A stretch of 64,000 nucleotides of DNA. It comes from Elgaria multicarinata webbii. Its lineage: Eukaryota; Chordata; Lepidosauria; Squamata; Anguidae. Shown here piece after piece: positions 1 through 20,400 of this stretch. A program made the position numbers and the translations under genes. The notes under the pieces were generated by a model. That model had not been told where the DNA came from and ran no database searches. It saw only the letters and a program-made list of their open reading frames with translations. The DNA lies in NCBI RefSeq assembly GCF_023053635.1, contig NC_086172.1, forward strand, positions 123,851,681 to 123,915,680, read 5' to 3'. Each line of letters opens with the position of its first letter. Positions within the stretch are counted from its first letter, which is position 1.

Positions 1-586
1 GATCATCTTCCTGGCCCGCCGCTCTGACCATGTCACTCCGCTTCTGAAATCTCTTCATTGGCTCCCAATTCATTCCAGAATCCAATATAAACTTCTCCTG
101 TTGACCTTCAAAGCTTTTCACGGTCTAGCTCCTGCCTATCTCTCCTCTCTCATCTCACACTATTGCCCCGCTCGTGCTCTTCGCTCCTCTGATGCCATGC
201 TTCTTGCCTGCCCAAGGGTCTCTACTTCCCTTGCTCGGCTTCGTCCATTTTCCTCTGCTGCCCCTCATGCCTGGAATGCTCTTCCAGAACACCTGAGAAC
301 TACCAACTCAATCACAGCTTTTAAAACACAGCTAAAAACTTTTCTTTTCCCTATAGCTTTTAAACTTTGAGTTTGTTCTGACTCTATACTGTTAGCTTCA
401 CTCTTCCCGGTGCCTGTTTACACTTCCCTGTGCCTGTTTGCATTCTCCTTCCCTTCTTATTGTTTACTACAACTTTATTAGATTGTAAGCCTATGCGGCA
501 GGGTCTTGCTATTTACTGTGTTATCTGTACAGCACCATGTACATCGATGGTGCTATATAAATAAATAATAATAATAATAATAATAA
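1..586 (+). mobile_element. L2-clade LINE, 3' end (truncated at window edge)
   Basis: The plus strand reads as the C-terminal tail of a non-LTR retrotransposon ORF2: a segment open at 101-370 contains the patterns HGLAPAYL, SSAAPHAWNALP and FKTQLKTFLF, which recur in other LINE copies of this window (18.6 kb, 24.6 kb, 43.1 kb). A short 3' UTR follows, ending in GGTGCTATATAAATAA and an (AAT)n tail, the usual end of this LINE group. It lies in a PALS1 intron, and its 5' part is outside the window. Confidence 0.8.
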
Positions 587-850
587 CTAGCTGGGGAAGT
601 TCAGTAAAGATGTGCTGGGGAAGACAAAATGCTGGGATGACCCTTACATGCCATCTTACCCATCACACTTGCCACAAAGAAGGCCTCTGAGGGCCATGTG
701 TTGGCTACAGACAGTGAGTTGCCCTTCTTTGTAATAGGTGGAAGAATTGCACTATAAAACAAAAGGAAGAGAGAAGAAATGGTTTTAATTAAATTAGAAA
801 TAGTGTGGATTGTCTAAAAAGAGTACTTCTGTTTCTCAGCCATTCAGTGA

Positions 851-7666
<6,816 letters not shown>

Positions 7667-10013
7667 AAGAGATCACGTCCAAGGGAGATAAGAACTCTGA
7701 CAGTAGAAGACTGCTCATCCTAGATATTAGATGACAGGTTAAGCTCTGTGTGCACTGATGATCAGTGTACTACATTTTTAAAAATAACATGCAGTCTGAG
7801 ACAATTCTACTGTGATTTAGAATGTCTGGGTTTTCCTTACCTTTTTATCAGACATGGGCATTCTGAACAAGCCACTACATTTTTAATAATTCAAATAGCC
7901 TTTCAACCAGCTGCTTTAAATTTACCTTTTCTGTCTAGAGTTTTGTTCTTAAAACAAGTATATATAAATGATCCCTGATCATTATAAATATTGGTTATTT
8001 AACACTGTTAACTTAATGATCTTGTGGACATGATTGTAGTTTTCAAAAATACCTTTACAGAATATTGGACAAAGGAATTAATCTATAAGGGTAATGGAGG
8101 AATTAATCTGCAAGTTCTCTCAACTTTATAAGGGGCCACTTTGATCCGGAGTTGCCCTCTTAGGCTTGAATTTGTTTTTAGTGGTGAAACATTCCATTAT
8201 CTAATAGCACTACGATTTTTGAAAATGTGTACAATGTAAATATTTCAAACTTTTTTGTCTTTAGTTACTTTGTAAATCAGATTGACAGCTTATTAAATAA
8301 CTCTAAGTCCAATGGAAGGTGAATTATATATATAAGTTGATATTTAGATTTGATATTTTTATGGAATTTGTTTTTCTCTTGGCTACATCACTCAATTGGA
8401 AGCTCCTGTTATCCAATGGAACTGTAGAAGACTTTAGAAGGGAAGCTATATTTTTATGAAAATAGGCATTCTTATATGGATTTTTTAAAGGTTTTGCTTC
8501 CTTACAATGTAAAATTGTCTTTTATAACCATGAACACAGACTTTGGGATGGTGAATATTAGAGTATTTTCTTGTATTTTTATACCTAGGCACAAGATGTC
8601 TCATGGCTGTTGGTCATGTAGGTAGTTAACTGGAGTTAATATTAAGTAACCAAGTTATTGCCCTGGAGTAGTAAGATAATGTGAACGTTACTAAATTAGG
8701 AACTTGGCATGTTCTGTTTTCTAGAACCATTATATCCCTATGTGCAATTGAGATGCCCATGAAGGTTCAAATATTCCAGCTGTTCCATCTATGAAGCTTC
8801 CAACTGTAGCTGCCTTTTGAAATGGACTAGTTTTGTTGCTTCTTTGTTGGTGGCACCCTTGAATGTGAATATTAATAGTTTTTCTTTGTTCTCAATCATA
8901 GCTTTTATTTTTATATACTGTCATACACTGGAATTACTTCAACATGTAGCTGAATATAATAGTGAAGAATTAGCTGTCTTTCCATGTACTTTCATATTTT
9001 CCCCTAAAAGATCTAACAAAAAAATCCAGGCAAGATTGATATTTTTTGTGTTCATAGTTGGACATAGTATATATATTGGCATATGGAGAGTGTGGAAAAA
9101 GTTACTTAAGAACTGAAATTCCTCAGTATTATGATCTATCCTCCACCATGGGAAAAAAGAGAATTTGGAAATACCCATCAGCTCTCCTTCTATGCAGATT
9201 ATATGCAATGGTCTTAAAATGTAGCACATTTATCAAGATATTGTAAAATCACTCAACAATGTGCCTCCATCCAATAAAGCCTTTGGGTAGGAAATAGAAA
9301 TAATATGGAAAAATCAATGTGTATCGTTGTTGAAGCTGACAAATAATTATTTGTTTTAAATGGTCAACTTTGCCTATTTTGCAAGGCACAAAGATGAATG
9401 CTGTGGTGGTCCTTTCTTTGATTTGATGTAATAGGAGTCACCAAAATTCAGAATTTTGACCCATGTGGATGTAAAGTTTCCCATTTTTTAACTAATGGGA
9501 TCAGGGATGGACAGTGAGATCACATAGGCCCTTCCTTTATTAAATTCAAATCTGACCCTCACTCCGCTTAGCTATGATTTGTTACATCTATACTGATGTT
9601 AATTCTGGCCATTTGGAGCTGTTTACAAATCCTAGGTTATGGGTTGCTCTGGAAAGCACTAACAATGATTAAAATAGGTGCAGATATGAATCATGGTTAA
9701 GAGTGGTAGAATTTGCACACAAGAAGGAAGGGCTGGCCTGTTCCCACTCCTTCAACCATGGCTAAATCATGGAAAGGGGTTTATGTCTGCACCATTATTC
9801 TGTGGATTATCCAAATGTATTTGTCACCTTCTGTAAGTAGCATGGTGCTGATGCCTTTGAGGTCTAAACTTAAATTACATGTGGAAAAATACTTTTATCA
9901 GTACATTAAACCTAAGTAAATTCTGATGCAATCCATGATGAATGGTAGGACAGTAGATGAAATACTGTCATGCTACACCAGTATGTTAAAGAGTTAGTGT
10001 GGTAAGCAATAAA
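7667..10013 (+). other. PALS1: Probable PALS1 3' untranslated region
   Basis: AT-rich, non-coding and free of recognisable repeats, as expected of a long 3' UTR. Candidate AATAAA signals lie at 9273-9278 and 10008-10013, the latter followed by a T-rich stretch. The true end cannot be fixed without transcripts; use of both sites is possible. Confidence 0.45.
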
Positions 10014-13000
10014 AACCCTTTTGCTTTTTCCATCCCCCTTTTGAATTTGTGAAATAATTGAGAACTTGAGTGGTTATAGTCTTCTGGATAGAGAAATTAT
10101 TAGATATTGTTAGGTGTGCCACTACTTGCATCTGTGTATGCAGTAAGAATGATGGTATAACAATCCCACTAAGCTCTGGTTAAAGAAATATAATGGTAAT
10201 AAACAGTAGTAATCCACAAAAGGTCTTAACAGGTCTTTCAAAGATCAGCCAATAATAACTGAATTGAAACTTCTCAGCTACTCTACTCCTGAAGTGTGTA
10301 TTTCAGGGAAGGATGTTCTGCAATCTTAACCTGCAGAAAAGTAGACATGTATTTTTGGAAGAGGGTGAGGGAATTCAAAACTTTTTCCAAAGCAGACAGT
10401 ATTCCATTTTATAAATAGCTTTGCCATAACTGAGAGCCATTGTACTGCATTTTGCTAAGGTAGTTAAATGGGGGGAAATGTTCCTTAATTAAGATACCCC
10501 TGTTGACAAACCATGAATCATGTGTCTTTAAACATGAGAGAGAGGGAGGGGATGACTCCAATAACATTTAAGGTAACCCTACCTGTATCTATAAATAGCC
10601 CCTATTTGAAGCTTGATACCAAGTACCTGCACTCTATTTTGAGATGTTATCAATTGTACATCAATGTAAAAATGTAAAATTCTATTTCTAGCCTACAAGT
10701 AAATCACTGTAAATGTATTTTTAGCTAATATATTTCGGTTCTTATTGGCTTATTACAGGTCATTGTGCCAGAAAACAAAAGTATGGAGTTCGATAAAAGG
10801 ACTGCAATGCAGCCTGTAGCCAGAATTGCCCCAAGTTGTCGGTATAAATCTTTGCTGTTATCCTGGTTGTCATTGTGTTCCTTCCAATATGTGAGTGGAC
10901 TTCCACTCACACCATGGGACCTCCCCTGCACCACCACCCAAACTCTGATCCAGAGTATTCCCCTCATCTCTCTGGAGCAGAGTTGGGGGGCAGGGAAATC
11001 TCTTCTGCAAGCAGTGTCCCTACTTCTGATCACAGTTGGATACAACCTATTGTCAGAGGTGGTAGAGTAGTACTTCGTAAAACCACAATGTACTGGATGG
11101 AGACAGCAAAATGGGTGGCAACAAAAGCCAGCTCACCATTTTTCTAGCCTGACGTCCTCTTGACATTCACTGCAATCTATGCAATATTAAACATAGTAAT
11201 TTCTCGATGCAAATATTTATCTATAGGATACAGATTCTTCACAGATTAGCAGACTAAAGGTTACTTGGGGTTGCTATCAAAGGCCCTCTGTGTTTTATCC
11301 AGGTAAATACTTTCCCCCAAATTGCATTGCCTCAGCTTTGTATGGATAACTAATATCATAGAGACATGGCCATGTGATTTAGTTCTACTGGCAATTGCAT
11401 CATGAGAATGTGTGAAGTGGGTCTAAGAATATTATAAATTTCTTCTTGCTTTTTATGTTTCAGCATAATTTAAATCTGGCCTATTACTTCAGGCACAATT
11501 TGTAACATCATGATGACAATTAAGGTACTTGACTGAAAAATGAAACTTGAATATTGCATGTGTTTAATTGTGGAGGTTTTTCAGTATCCTTTGGAAAGGA
11601 ATTAGCATATCTTGCACCATTATTATTTGCTTACCAAAAATAAAGGTCACTACTTACTCATATTGCATATGAAGTATATGCTTGGTATACACCAGAACCT
11701 TAACCCCGTCTGCAAACTTGCCCAACCGTTTGGGAGGGAAGGAGGGAGAATGTGTATGGATTTTTATTTGTCCTGTGTAAACCTTATTTTGAACTCACAA
11801 CTCATGTTAAACGCCTCCAAACACACTTTGGAGTTCTCTTCTCTCTGCCACTGCCCCAAATCTCTCATGTAGTGTTTCCCTTCAGTACTATTTTTGTGTA
11901 AAAAGTGTAGCTGACCTCGGTAATGTAGCAAGCATAATAGAAGGTATCGAAGAAACTAAGGGTGGATGTTAGCCAAGGGAAGATTGGTATCACAGTCCTA
12001 TTGCTTTTAAAACATCATGACAAAGAGGAGACAAAGCACCCCTCTGCAATGATACACATTTAAGCGGTTTTATCTGAACAACCAGTAACATCTAAGCATG
12101 TAAAATCCTCCTATGTTTTATATTTTATAGCCCTACTACAATGGTTCCTAAACTTTCAGGTGTTAGTGATTTTGAAAGCCTAATTCAAATATTGGGACAT
12201 GAGCACGTAATGTATTTTCATTTAAAGGTAGTTGGGATAGATACCCTAAATCACAACCTTGCATAACAAAGCCATGTGGTCAAGTTAAAGGGGATACCGA
12301 GTACTACCCCCTACCCTTACTAAAAATGCTGCATGTAAGATGACCATTTTTAGTTTAAAAAGTAGGGAAGAGGTTGAGACACAAATGGTTAGTGTTAAAA
12401 TCAATAAGGACAAAAAAGTATTTATCTACTTAAATTCAAGAGTTAGGTGAAGCATAGCTGAAGATTTAGGGTATGGCATATATCCAACATCACACAAGCA
12501 GACTTCTGCTCATAGTGTAGCATTTCTCCTAGCTCTCCCTCCCTACTGCATGCCCCAAATCTGCTATTGAGGAGTGGGAGTCTATTCTACCACAGGTGGA
12601 CAAACCCCATTGGATACAATCCCAAGCTCTGGAGCCTTATCTTGTCTTCCTTTAACACAAAAGCACTGAAACTGTTTTCTCTTTATGTATCCTCTTGGGT
12701 TCCTTCCTTCCTTAAGTAATACCACTGTCATCTATTCATTCAGAATTACAGTGTCTTGCTTCTTTTTAGTCAACGATAGGTGAACACAGTTAATTAAGAA
12801 GCATGATGAGCAAGATGATGCGAGGCAAAATAATTTTAACTCTAGCAGCCCATTCCCACAGCAAGCCTAATAGACCTGTAGTGACAAGTTTTATGCTGCT
12901 TAAAGCACAAGCTTTCAGTTTAATCATTATTGCCAATTTATCTCACTCCTGGGATTGTTCTAGTTCAGCTAGATCAATGTCGGTTGCTGTTTTAGTTACT

Positions 13001-13870
13001 ATTATTGCCTAACTGTTCACTAAATGAACCAGTAACTTGATGCCAGCCATTTGTCTCAATAATTTCACTTAATGGGTGCTTGACCTAGTACCTGTTAGAA
13101 TGAAGCAGTTGCACATTTGGTTACATATGTAGAACAATTGTGTGATGTTTCCTTCACAAAACAATATCCATATCCAGTCATCTTTCAACTGCTATACTAA
13201 CACACCACAGTCAAGATGACTGAACTACTCAGGGGACTTCCAGACTCCTAATTCAGTAAAACTAGAAGCACTTTAACACCTGGGAGAAAGAAAATAGGTA
13301 CAATGCACTGTAGGAGAACATTATACCAACAGTTGTGTTGCTAAGTGCTAATGCATAGGGGTCTCATGTAGATGCACTGCCTGCTGTATAGTGAGATTAC
13401 TGTTTTTGGTCACAAGTTCAAAAGCAGAATATTCTGCACAACCAGGGATGTGCCACCCTAAACAACATTCCTGTATTACTTAGGGTAACTTACCCTATGC
13501 TGCACATACATTTCTCTACGCTCCTGCAAGTGGCAATCAAATGAGACCTTCCCCACCTCTTCAACAGAACTTGATGTCATAATGGAGGCTGGGAGAATTT
13601 GACATGGGAATGCCCACTCCAGAGCTGATTATAGTTGCTTAGATACAGGAACAAATTGTGTACAGACCACTGTTCCCCATTCCTTTTCACTGAAGTTTTA
13701 ATGGACAATTTTGACAAAAACCAAAACCTGAGTTTAGACATATTCCTTTACTGACTTTACAGCATAAATGAGTTGACAGATACAACTTAACATGGAAGTA
13801 GTTTCTTTGAGGAAAGGAAAACCAACGAAATGCAGCTACAGTTCTTTTCAATCAAGTTTTGATAAGAATC
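10014..13870. other. Intergenic, tail-to-tail between PALS1 and ATP6V1D
   Basis: I see no gene, no clear transposon and no long conserved frame. Open frames such as 10765-11070 have no recognisable protein and no splice context. The stretch 10870-11050 is more GC-rich than its surroundings and may be an old unassigned repeat. Confidence 0.4.
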
Positions 13871-13877
13871 CTGTTCA

Positions 13878-13883
13878 TTTAAT
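13878..13883 (-). terminator. ATP6V1D: Candidate ATP6V1D poly(A) signal (ATTAAA)
   Basis: ATTAAA on the minus strand about 395 bp past the stop codon, which would give a short 3' UTR. No AATAAA was seen between the stop and this point. Placement is a guess from motif and distance. Confidence 0.3.
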
Positions 13884-14277
13884 AAGTTTGCACAGTTATG
13901 ATTGCTTTCACTTGCGAACACAAAGATTAAAACTAACTTTTGCTCACAAGAATTTGGCAGTATACAAGAAAAGGATAAAGGGGAATCTTAAGTATATAAC
14001 AGAGAACAACAGAAGCAAATGCTCCAGTTCTTCTCCGCTGAAGGAATGAAATGGAGAAAGGAAGGTAGTACTGGAAATTTTCCAGCTGCAAGGCTGTAAC
14101 ATTATCACACATTAGCTGTTTTCAACAACAGAAACATTCATGGGTTAAAAGCAGCATAAGCAGAAAGTTCAGGCTAATACACCAAAAGAAGAGCCACAAC
14201 GTAAAAAAGCACCACAATGTTTCCAGTTCTGTATCTCAAACTCACTGCTCTCAGTCACATATTATACATGTAAGTAG

Positions 14278-14422
14278 TTATTCAAAGAGAAGATCCTCAT
14301 CTTTTTCTTCTGCAAGCAAATTGACTGGTTCACGTTGTTGCTCTCCAGCAGCCCTCCGTAATTCTCGTTCTTTTTCATTTTTCTCTTTCAGTATCTTCTT
14401 CTTTTCTTGGATCTTTTTTAAT
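14278..14422 (-). CDS. ATP6V1D: ATP6V1D coding exon 9 (C-terminus)
   Basis: Acceptor CTGCAG. It encodes residues 201-248: the charged helix [18 protein letters not shown] followed by the acidic tail, with TAA at 14280-14278. Confidence 0.96.
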
Positions 14423-17400
14423 CTGCAGAGCAAGGTGATCCAAGTTACTGCTAATGCTGAAAAATGTCTTATTACTTAGTTTTTATTTGTTTTTTAACAC
14501 AGGAAGTGTGGCAGGATCATTATCTGGATTCCCCCCTTCTCCTCCCCCTCCCCCCAAAAAACCCCTATCACCACATTTTTGGGAAAGGCTAGAAGAATAA
14601 ACTTCCAAGAAAAGGGAGGGACTGGAAGAGGAGGAAGCAACTGTTATACCACGTAGGGAGCCCTCTATGTGTGGGTGCTACATCTACCCACAATGGTCAG
14701 TGAATCTGTATTGTTCCTCTTATTCCAATTATAAGACACTGACAGTAATGCGGAGCCTAGTGCTAATTAGGGTTTCACAAACATTTGTGAAACCCCACTA
14801 TTTCACAACATTTTGTCCATGTGGAAAATACACCACTATTTTGATGATTTTTGGAGGTGGGCATGCAAAAGGGTGTGTAAAAGTGCTCATGCACTCCATA
14901 CAGCACACACCACCTTTCAATCTCAGTGCCCCCTTTAGACTTGTTTGTAGCCTTAACTGGCTGGTGCTTTGGCATTATTATTATTAATTTAAAAATGGCT
15001 TGAACTTTTTTCCACTTCTGCAAGTAATAACCAAGAACATGGTAAACCAAATCAGCTCTGCTCCGTTTGCCAAGCAATCCTTCACACCATTATTACTAGG
15101 ACACTGCTGGTTCAACAGATCTGACAGAATTCTGCATCTTTTCTGCCAATGCTTTAGAATCAAATCAATTGTGTTTTAATAACCTTAGCAGATCTCCACT
15201 CTTGCACATTTTTTCTTTCAATAAAACAGAAGTTCAGTAATCAACACACACAACATTCTAGACTGTGCTAAAAACAGTCAAAATCAAATAGCCATTAACC
15301 AAAAATGGTTGTGACTAAGAAACTACTGCTTCTATAGTACAATTTTTTTTTACACCAAAACATACATGTGCCATGTATCACCTACTTATGTTTTATATAC
15401 CACTTCACTTGAAGCTTTGGAGCAAGTCACAGATGCAAGCTGGCTACTTCTCCATTGAGTCTCTCCTGACTGTCCCACAATATAAGATCATGTAGAGAAA
15501 CATTAATATGAATCAGGCTGTACGACAATATAGCCTCCAGCAGTTATCTGTGATTCTCAAGACCACAAAGACTAAAGGAAGTAAAAACGAAATCACAGGA
15601 ATTGGGCTCAGCTACTGCTGCTATACCCACATATTTATATTTTTTTATTATATTTTTAATCTACCCAACAGCAAACATACTCTGGGTGGATTATAAAGCA
15701 ACCCAGTTCACATTAGTGTTTCTCCACATGATGGTCCCTGGGGATGCTCAATTAAACAAAAAATGCAAACATATGTGAACCAGCTCTTTGAAAGACAAAA
15801 ACTGGTGCTTATCAAGCCAACCTAGAACCCAGTTACCTTTCTGCTATAATAGATTTCTGTGAATACCTGAAGCAACTCTCATGTCCTAAATAACCAGAAT
15901 ACTAGAATGACGTATCATACGATTTTAAATGCACCTTCCATGTCTTGCATCAATTTCTGCAAAGCAAATATTTCTCCAGATTCAGTGGGTGAAATCCAAT
16001 TACGTTGTTCCACTGATAGAACCACTTCCACCAATGGAACTGGGAGGGGGATGATACCCTACAACCCAACGCTTGCCCTCAAAATCTGCTCGGAAGGTTG
16101 GGGGACCTTGGGCAGCAGATTTGGGGGAGCTAGAGGGTAGAGGAAAACATCCCATCTTAAAAGTCCTCGTTTGTTTGCACAACATTGGATTCTGCCCAAA
16201 ATTCTCCATTTTTGGATTGCCAAGTCACTTACCTGTAGAATTCCTCTCGCTCTCTTTCATCCAACTCAGTTATGATATAAGACAGGGTACGTTCAATCCT
16301 GGGAATAATCACTATGAAAAAGTGAAATGTTACTAGCAGATATTATATAAATGCTATGAGGACATCCATATAAAAACCTAGATCTCCTGGCAAATAATAG
16401 ACACCACATAAGAACAGCCACGCTGGATCAAACCAGAGACCTATCTAGTCCAGCATTCTGTTCACGCATTGGCCAACCAGATGAGTGTGTGAAGCCCACA
16501 ACAGGACATGAATGCAGTAGTGTACTCCTGCTTGTGTTCCACAGCAACTGGTATTCAGAGGATAGTGCCTCTGATACTGGACGTAATAGACAGCCATCAT
16601 GACCAGTAGCCATTGGTAGCCTTATCTTCCATAAATTTGTCTAATCCTCTTTTAACGCTGTCCACGTTCGTGGCCATCACAACAGCTTGTGGTAAAACCT
16701 GTATTTTTGAATGGCAACATACATTAAAGAACAAGCAAAGATTTTTGATAAAATCCTGGGACTCTGGCACCTTGCTCTTAAACATATTTACACAGATGTA
16801 AGGACTTCACAGTACTAAAATGAAACTCTCAGCCTATAGTGGCCTCCCTGCAATACTTAGATGTTACATAATAAAACAGTTGCTGGATAATTATACAAAA
16901 TGCCCAGATCAGTGGCCAGCGTTCAACAAGATAAATGAAAGTTGTTGTTTTGCTGTGATAACTTCATGTGGTAGGACAACAGAGCAATATCCAAGCAACT
17001 ATTTCACCAAAGTCAGCTGTATCAAGCCTTCCACTTCCCTTGAAGTAAGGAAATGGCAAGGGTCATATGATGGTCATGAGAATTGGCCCAATGCATCACT
17101 GAAACCAGGGTTCAGCAAGATGAAGCCCCTCACCCTCCCCTGTGGCCCCTAGCACCCCATCGCAATTTGGCAGTGCAGCAGCAAAACAAAAACAAAAAAC
17201 CCTAGCAATTTGCTGTTAGATTTTGACACAGGTTTAAAGGGGCTATATTTATCTTGAAAACAAGCCAAGTTTGTCCTTTTATGCTTCTGTTGTGGTTTGC
17301 TGCCAAAATTTGACAGCAAAGCAGCAGCAGGAGTGCATGCAGGTTTCCCACCACACCACACAGCAAAGCAGCAGCAGGATTGCGGCTCATGGGGAGAAGT

Positions 17401-20400
17401 CTGGGAGATAGAAAGTGGTCCCGGGGCCTCCCAAAGTTGCCCACCTCTGATCTAAACCAATAGGACATTTGAGATTGGGGGTTTAGTTTTGCCACATTAT
17501 CTATGGAGAGAGAGAAAGTACTGGAAAATGGGCCATGAAGCATTGCTCAATTGTCCAATCTGAGATACCCTGCTCAAAAAATAGAGGTTTCTGGGTCATT
17601 GTTGGAATGTAACACGGGATTGTATCATGTCCTGTAGTGGTATAGAAAAAAGCTTGTGTCAGGGAGAGTTCGTCTGGATTCCTATCCTCCTCCAAGATGG
17701 TGGTATGAAATGGACTCTTGAAAATCCTCTCCATCACTGTAACTCTGAATAATGTGGTGCAAATGCAGCACGATCTGTTACAAGATATAGGGTGGGCAGA
17801 TGCAGATTCTACAGCAAGCAGAGAAATATCCCACAGCTTTCTGTATTGACAAAAGCTACATAACATTGCCTATTTATGCTCAACAGCACCAAAGTACTAG
17901 CTTCTTTCACTTACCATGTTCAATAGCATTCACACGCCTGTTTGTTATCTTGATAGCTTCATCCAGTGTAACAAATGAAGTCTATAAAAAGCAAAAAAAA
18001 AAAAAAATGGAGTACAAAATGAAGTATTTTTGCCAAAGAGGCATGGCAGGTTGGCTCTTGGAAACTCAACCCTAAGCAAAGGCATATTTGCATAAATATC
18101 TGGGGCTGTCATTATGAAGACAGATCACAAACTGAATTGGCATGATGGTGGTGTGGTTACTCACCAGCCATTTTGCATACAAACTTCCCTAAAGAGAACA
18201 TTTACTGGCAGCCCAGTCTGCCACGCTGACTGACACAGCAGTTTCTGCACCAGATTGGTATAGAGGATGGCAGGACACAGAGCAGCCACTCGAAGTCCTG
18301 ACTTGCAAATTCAAGTTAGAATGGGGTTGGAGGCAGGGAGTGGAATTTGTCTAACTCTGGTACAGGTAAGAGGATCCTAGAGGCCAGTCTTTCCTAACTT
18401 CGTAACTGCCAAATGTTTTGGACTACAGTGCTCAGAATGCCAGACCAAACAGGCTGGGGCTATTGGGAGTTGGTCCAAAACATCTGGATGACACCAGCTT
18501 GGAAACACCAATAGCTTATACCAAGGGTAACCTGGTGTCCTCCAGATGTTTTGGACTACAGTTCTCATAAGTCTGCCTGCCCAAGACTTGAGATCTGCCG
18601 GAGGAGCCCTTCTCCGTGCCCCACCAACGCAAGATATACGCTATGGTGGGACATTGGAGAGGGCTTTCTCTGTTGTGGCACCCCAGCTGTGGAATGCCCT
18701 CCCATTGGAGGCCCAAGTGGTGCCGGCACTGGCTTCACTTCGCTGCCAGGTTAAGATATGGCTTTTTAACAAAGCCTTTGATGGCTAAATCCACCAGTCT
18801 GCACACTGTCTTGTTTTAATTGGATTTTACTGTTTTAAAATTTCATACTGGTTTTAGCATATTAATGGTTTAATTTGTTTTAAAATTATATATTTATTGT
18901 TCAATTTTATCTGTATGATTTTATCTGTGTGCTGCCCTGAGATCCTTGTTATATAGGGCGGGATATAAATGTTTTAATAAATAAATAAAAAGTAAATAAG
19001 TCACAGCCAATGGCCAAAGAGTCTGGGAGCTGTAGTCCAAAACATTTGGAAGGTACCATAATGGCTATACAGTTACAATGGCCTGAGGAAGGAGTTATAC
19101 AACATGAATCTATGCACATAAATGTTGTACCAGCTGGCAGATAGATACAAGTTTACAAGACAGTTATGAGCTCCTTCCAAAGGAAGTTAGACTACAGTAG
19201 ATTCATAATACAACAAGGTGGTGTTTCTGCAATTGTCAATTAATCAGTGTTTGGCCATCTATTTTCCCTTTAACCTAACACTACTTACGTACACCTGCTG
19301 CAGTACCACTGCCACTAATCCTCCACACAACCCAGTCACCTGGTTGGAACACAGCACACAGCTCCTCTTCTCTTTTCCAGAATAACTGCAGTTTAATGTG
19401 TCAGAGATGGAACAGATACTAAAGTACCTCACTGGGCCTGTTCAGACGACACACTAAGCCATGGCTAGGCTGGTAACCCCTTTCCAGCAAATGGTTAGTG
19501 AGCTTGTTTAAACCGTGGTTATGTAGTTACCATGGTTAGGAATGGTTCACATAACACACTAGGCCATAATGTTTAGCTCAAAATGCTTAACCACCATGGC
19601 TTAGCATGTTGTCTGAACAGGATCACTAAGTACTAAGATTTTTTTTTTAAAAAAAGGTTTGTACTATGTACAGTGCTACACTCCTTTAGCTGATGCATTG
19701 CCCTATAACACAGTCATACTGCCTAAGGAGGAGTCCTGCCCTGAAAAGTGGTCTAGAAATATTTCATTAATTAATACCAAACATTCTTTAATTAATTAAT
19801 ACCAAACATCCTTTTGACCATTTTCTTCCTCTACCTACCTGAAGGGAGGCCAGTTCTACAAGCAATTCTACTGCTTTAGCATAGTTCCTTTTCAGTTTGG
19901 CCAGCTGTTCCCCACCTCTGGCTAAACCAGTCAGCTCATAACCTGAAAGAAGTCATCCAATACAGTTAGTGGACTCATCAAGAAGAAAAATCAACTTTCA
20001 AACACAAAAATACATCACCAGAGGACATTACAGACGGGAGGAGAGTTCCAAGCATGAGAGATGCCAAACCACACATCTCAGTTTCCAGTTCTAGTGTGGA
20101 AAATACAAATAGTTATAAAGAGTATGATGCTGACCCTACTAAAGTAAACAGCGAGACTTCCATTAATTCCCCCAAATTAGAATTGCATCTAAAAGGGAAT
20201 CAAATGTTCAAGGGATGGTGGGGAAGTCTTGGGTATTGTCTATATACTTTCATATGTTCACCTCTCCTCCAGCACCTGAAAACAACCTCATCAGATAAAA
20301 ATGGACAGTCCTTTAGCTGTACAAGACCTCACGTTGTCTGTTAAATCATTCAGCTATGCCAGAAGAATATGGTTTCCAGGGCTTTCAATTAAACATAGCT

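Noticed and set aside
10725-11147. Overlapping open frames on both strands between PALS1 and ATP6V1D
   Set aside because: Several mutually overlapping frames without splice sites or known motifs; probably an old repeat.
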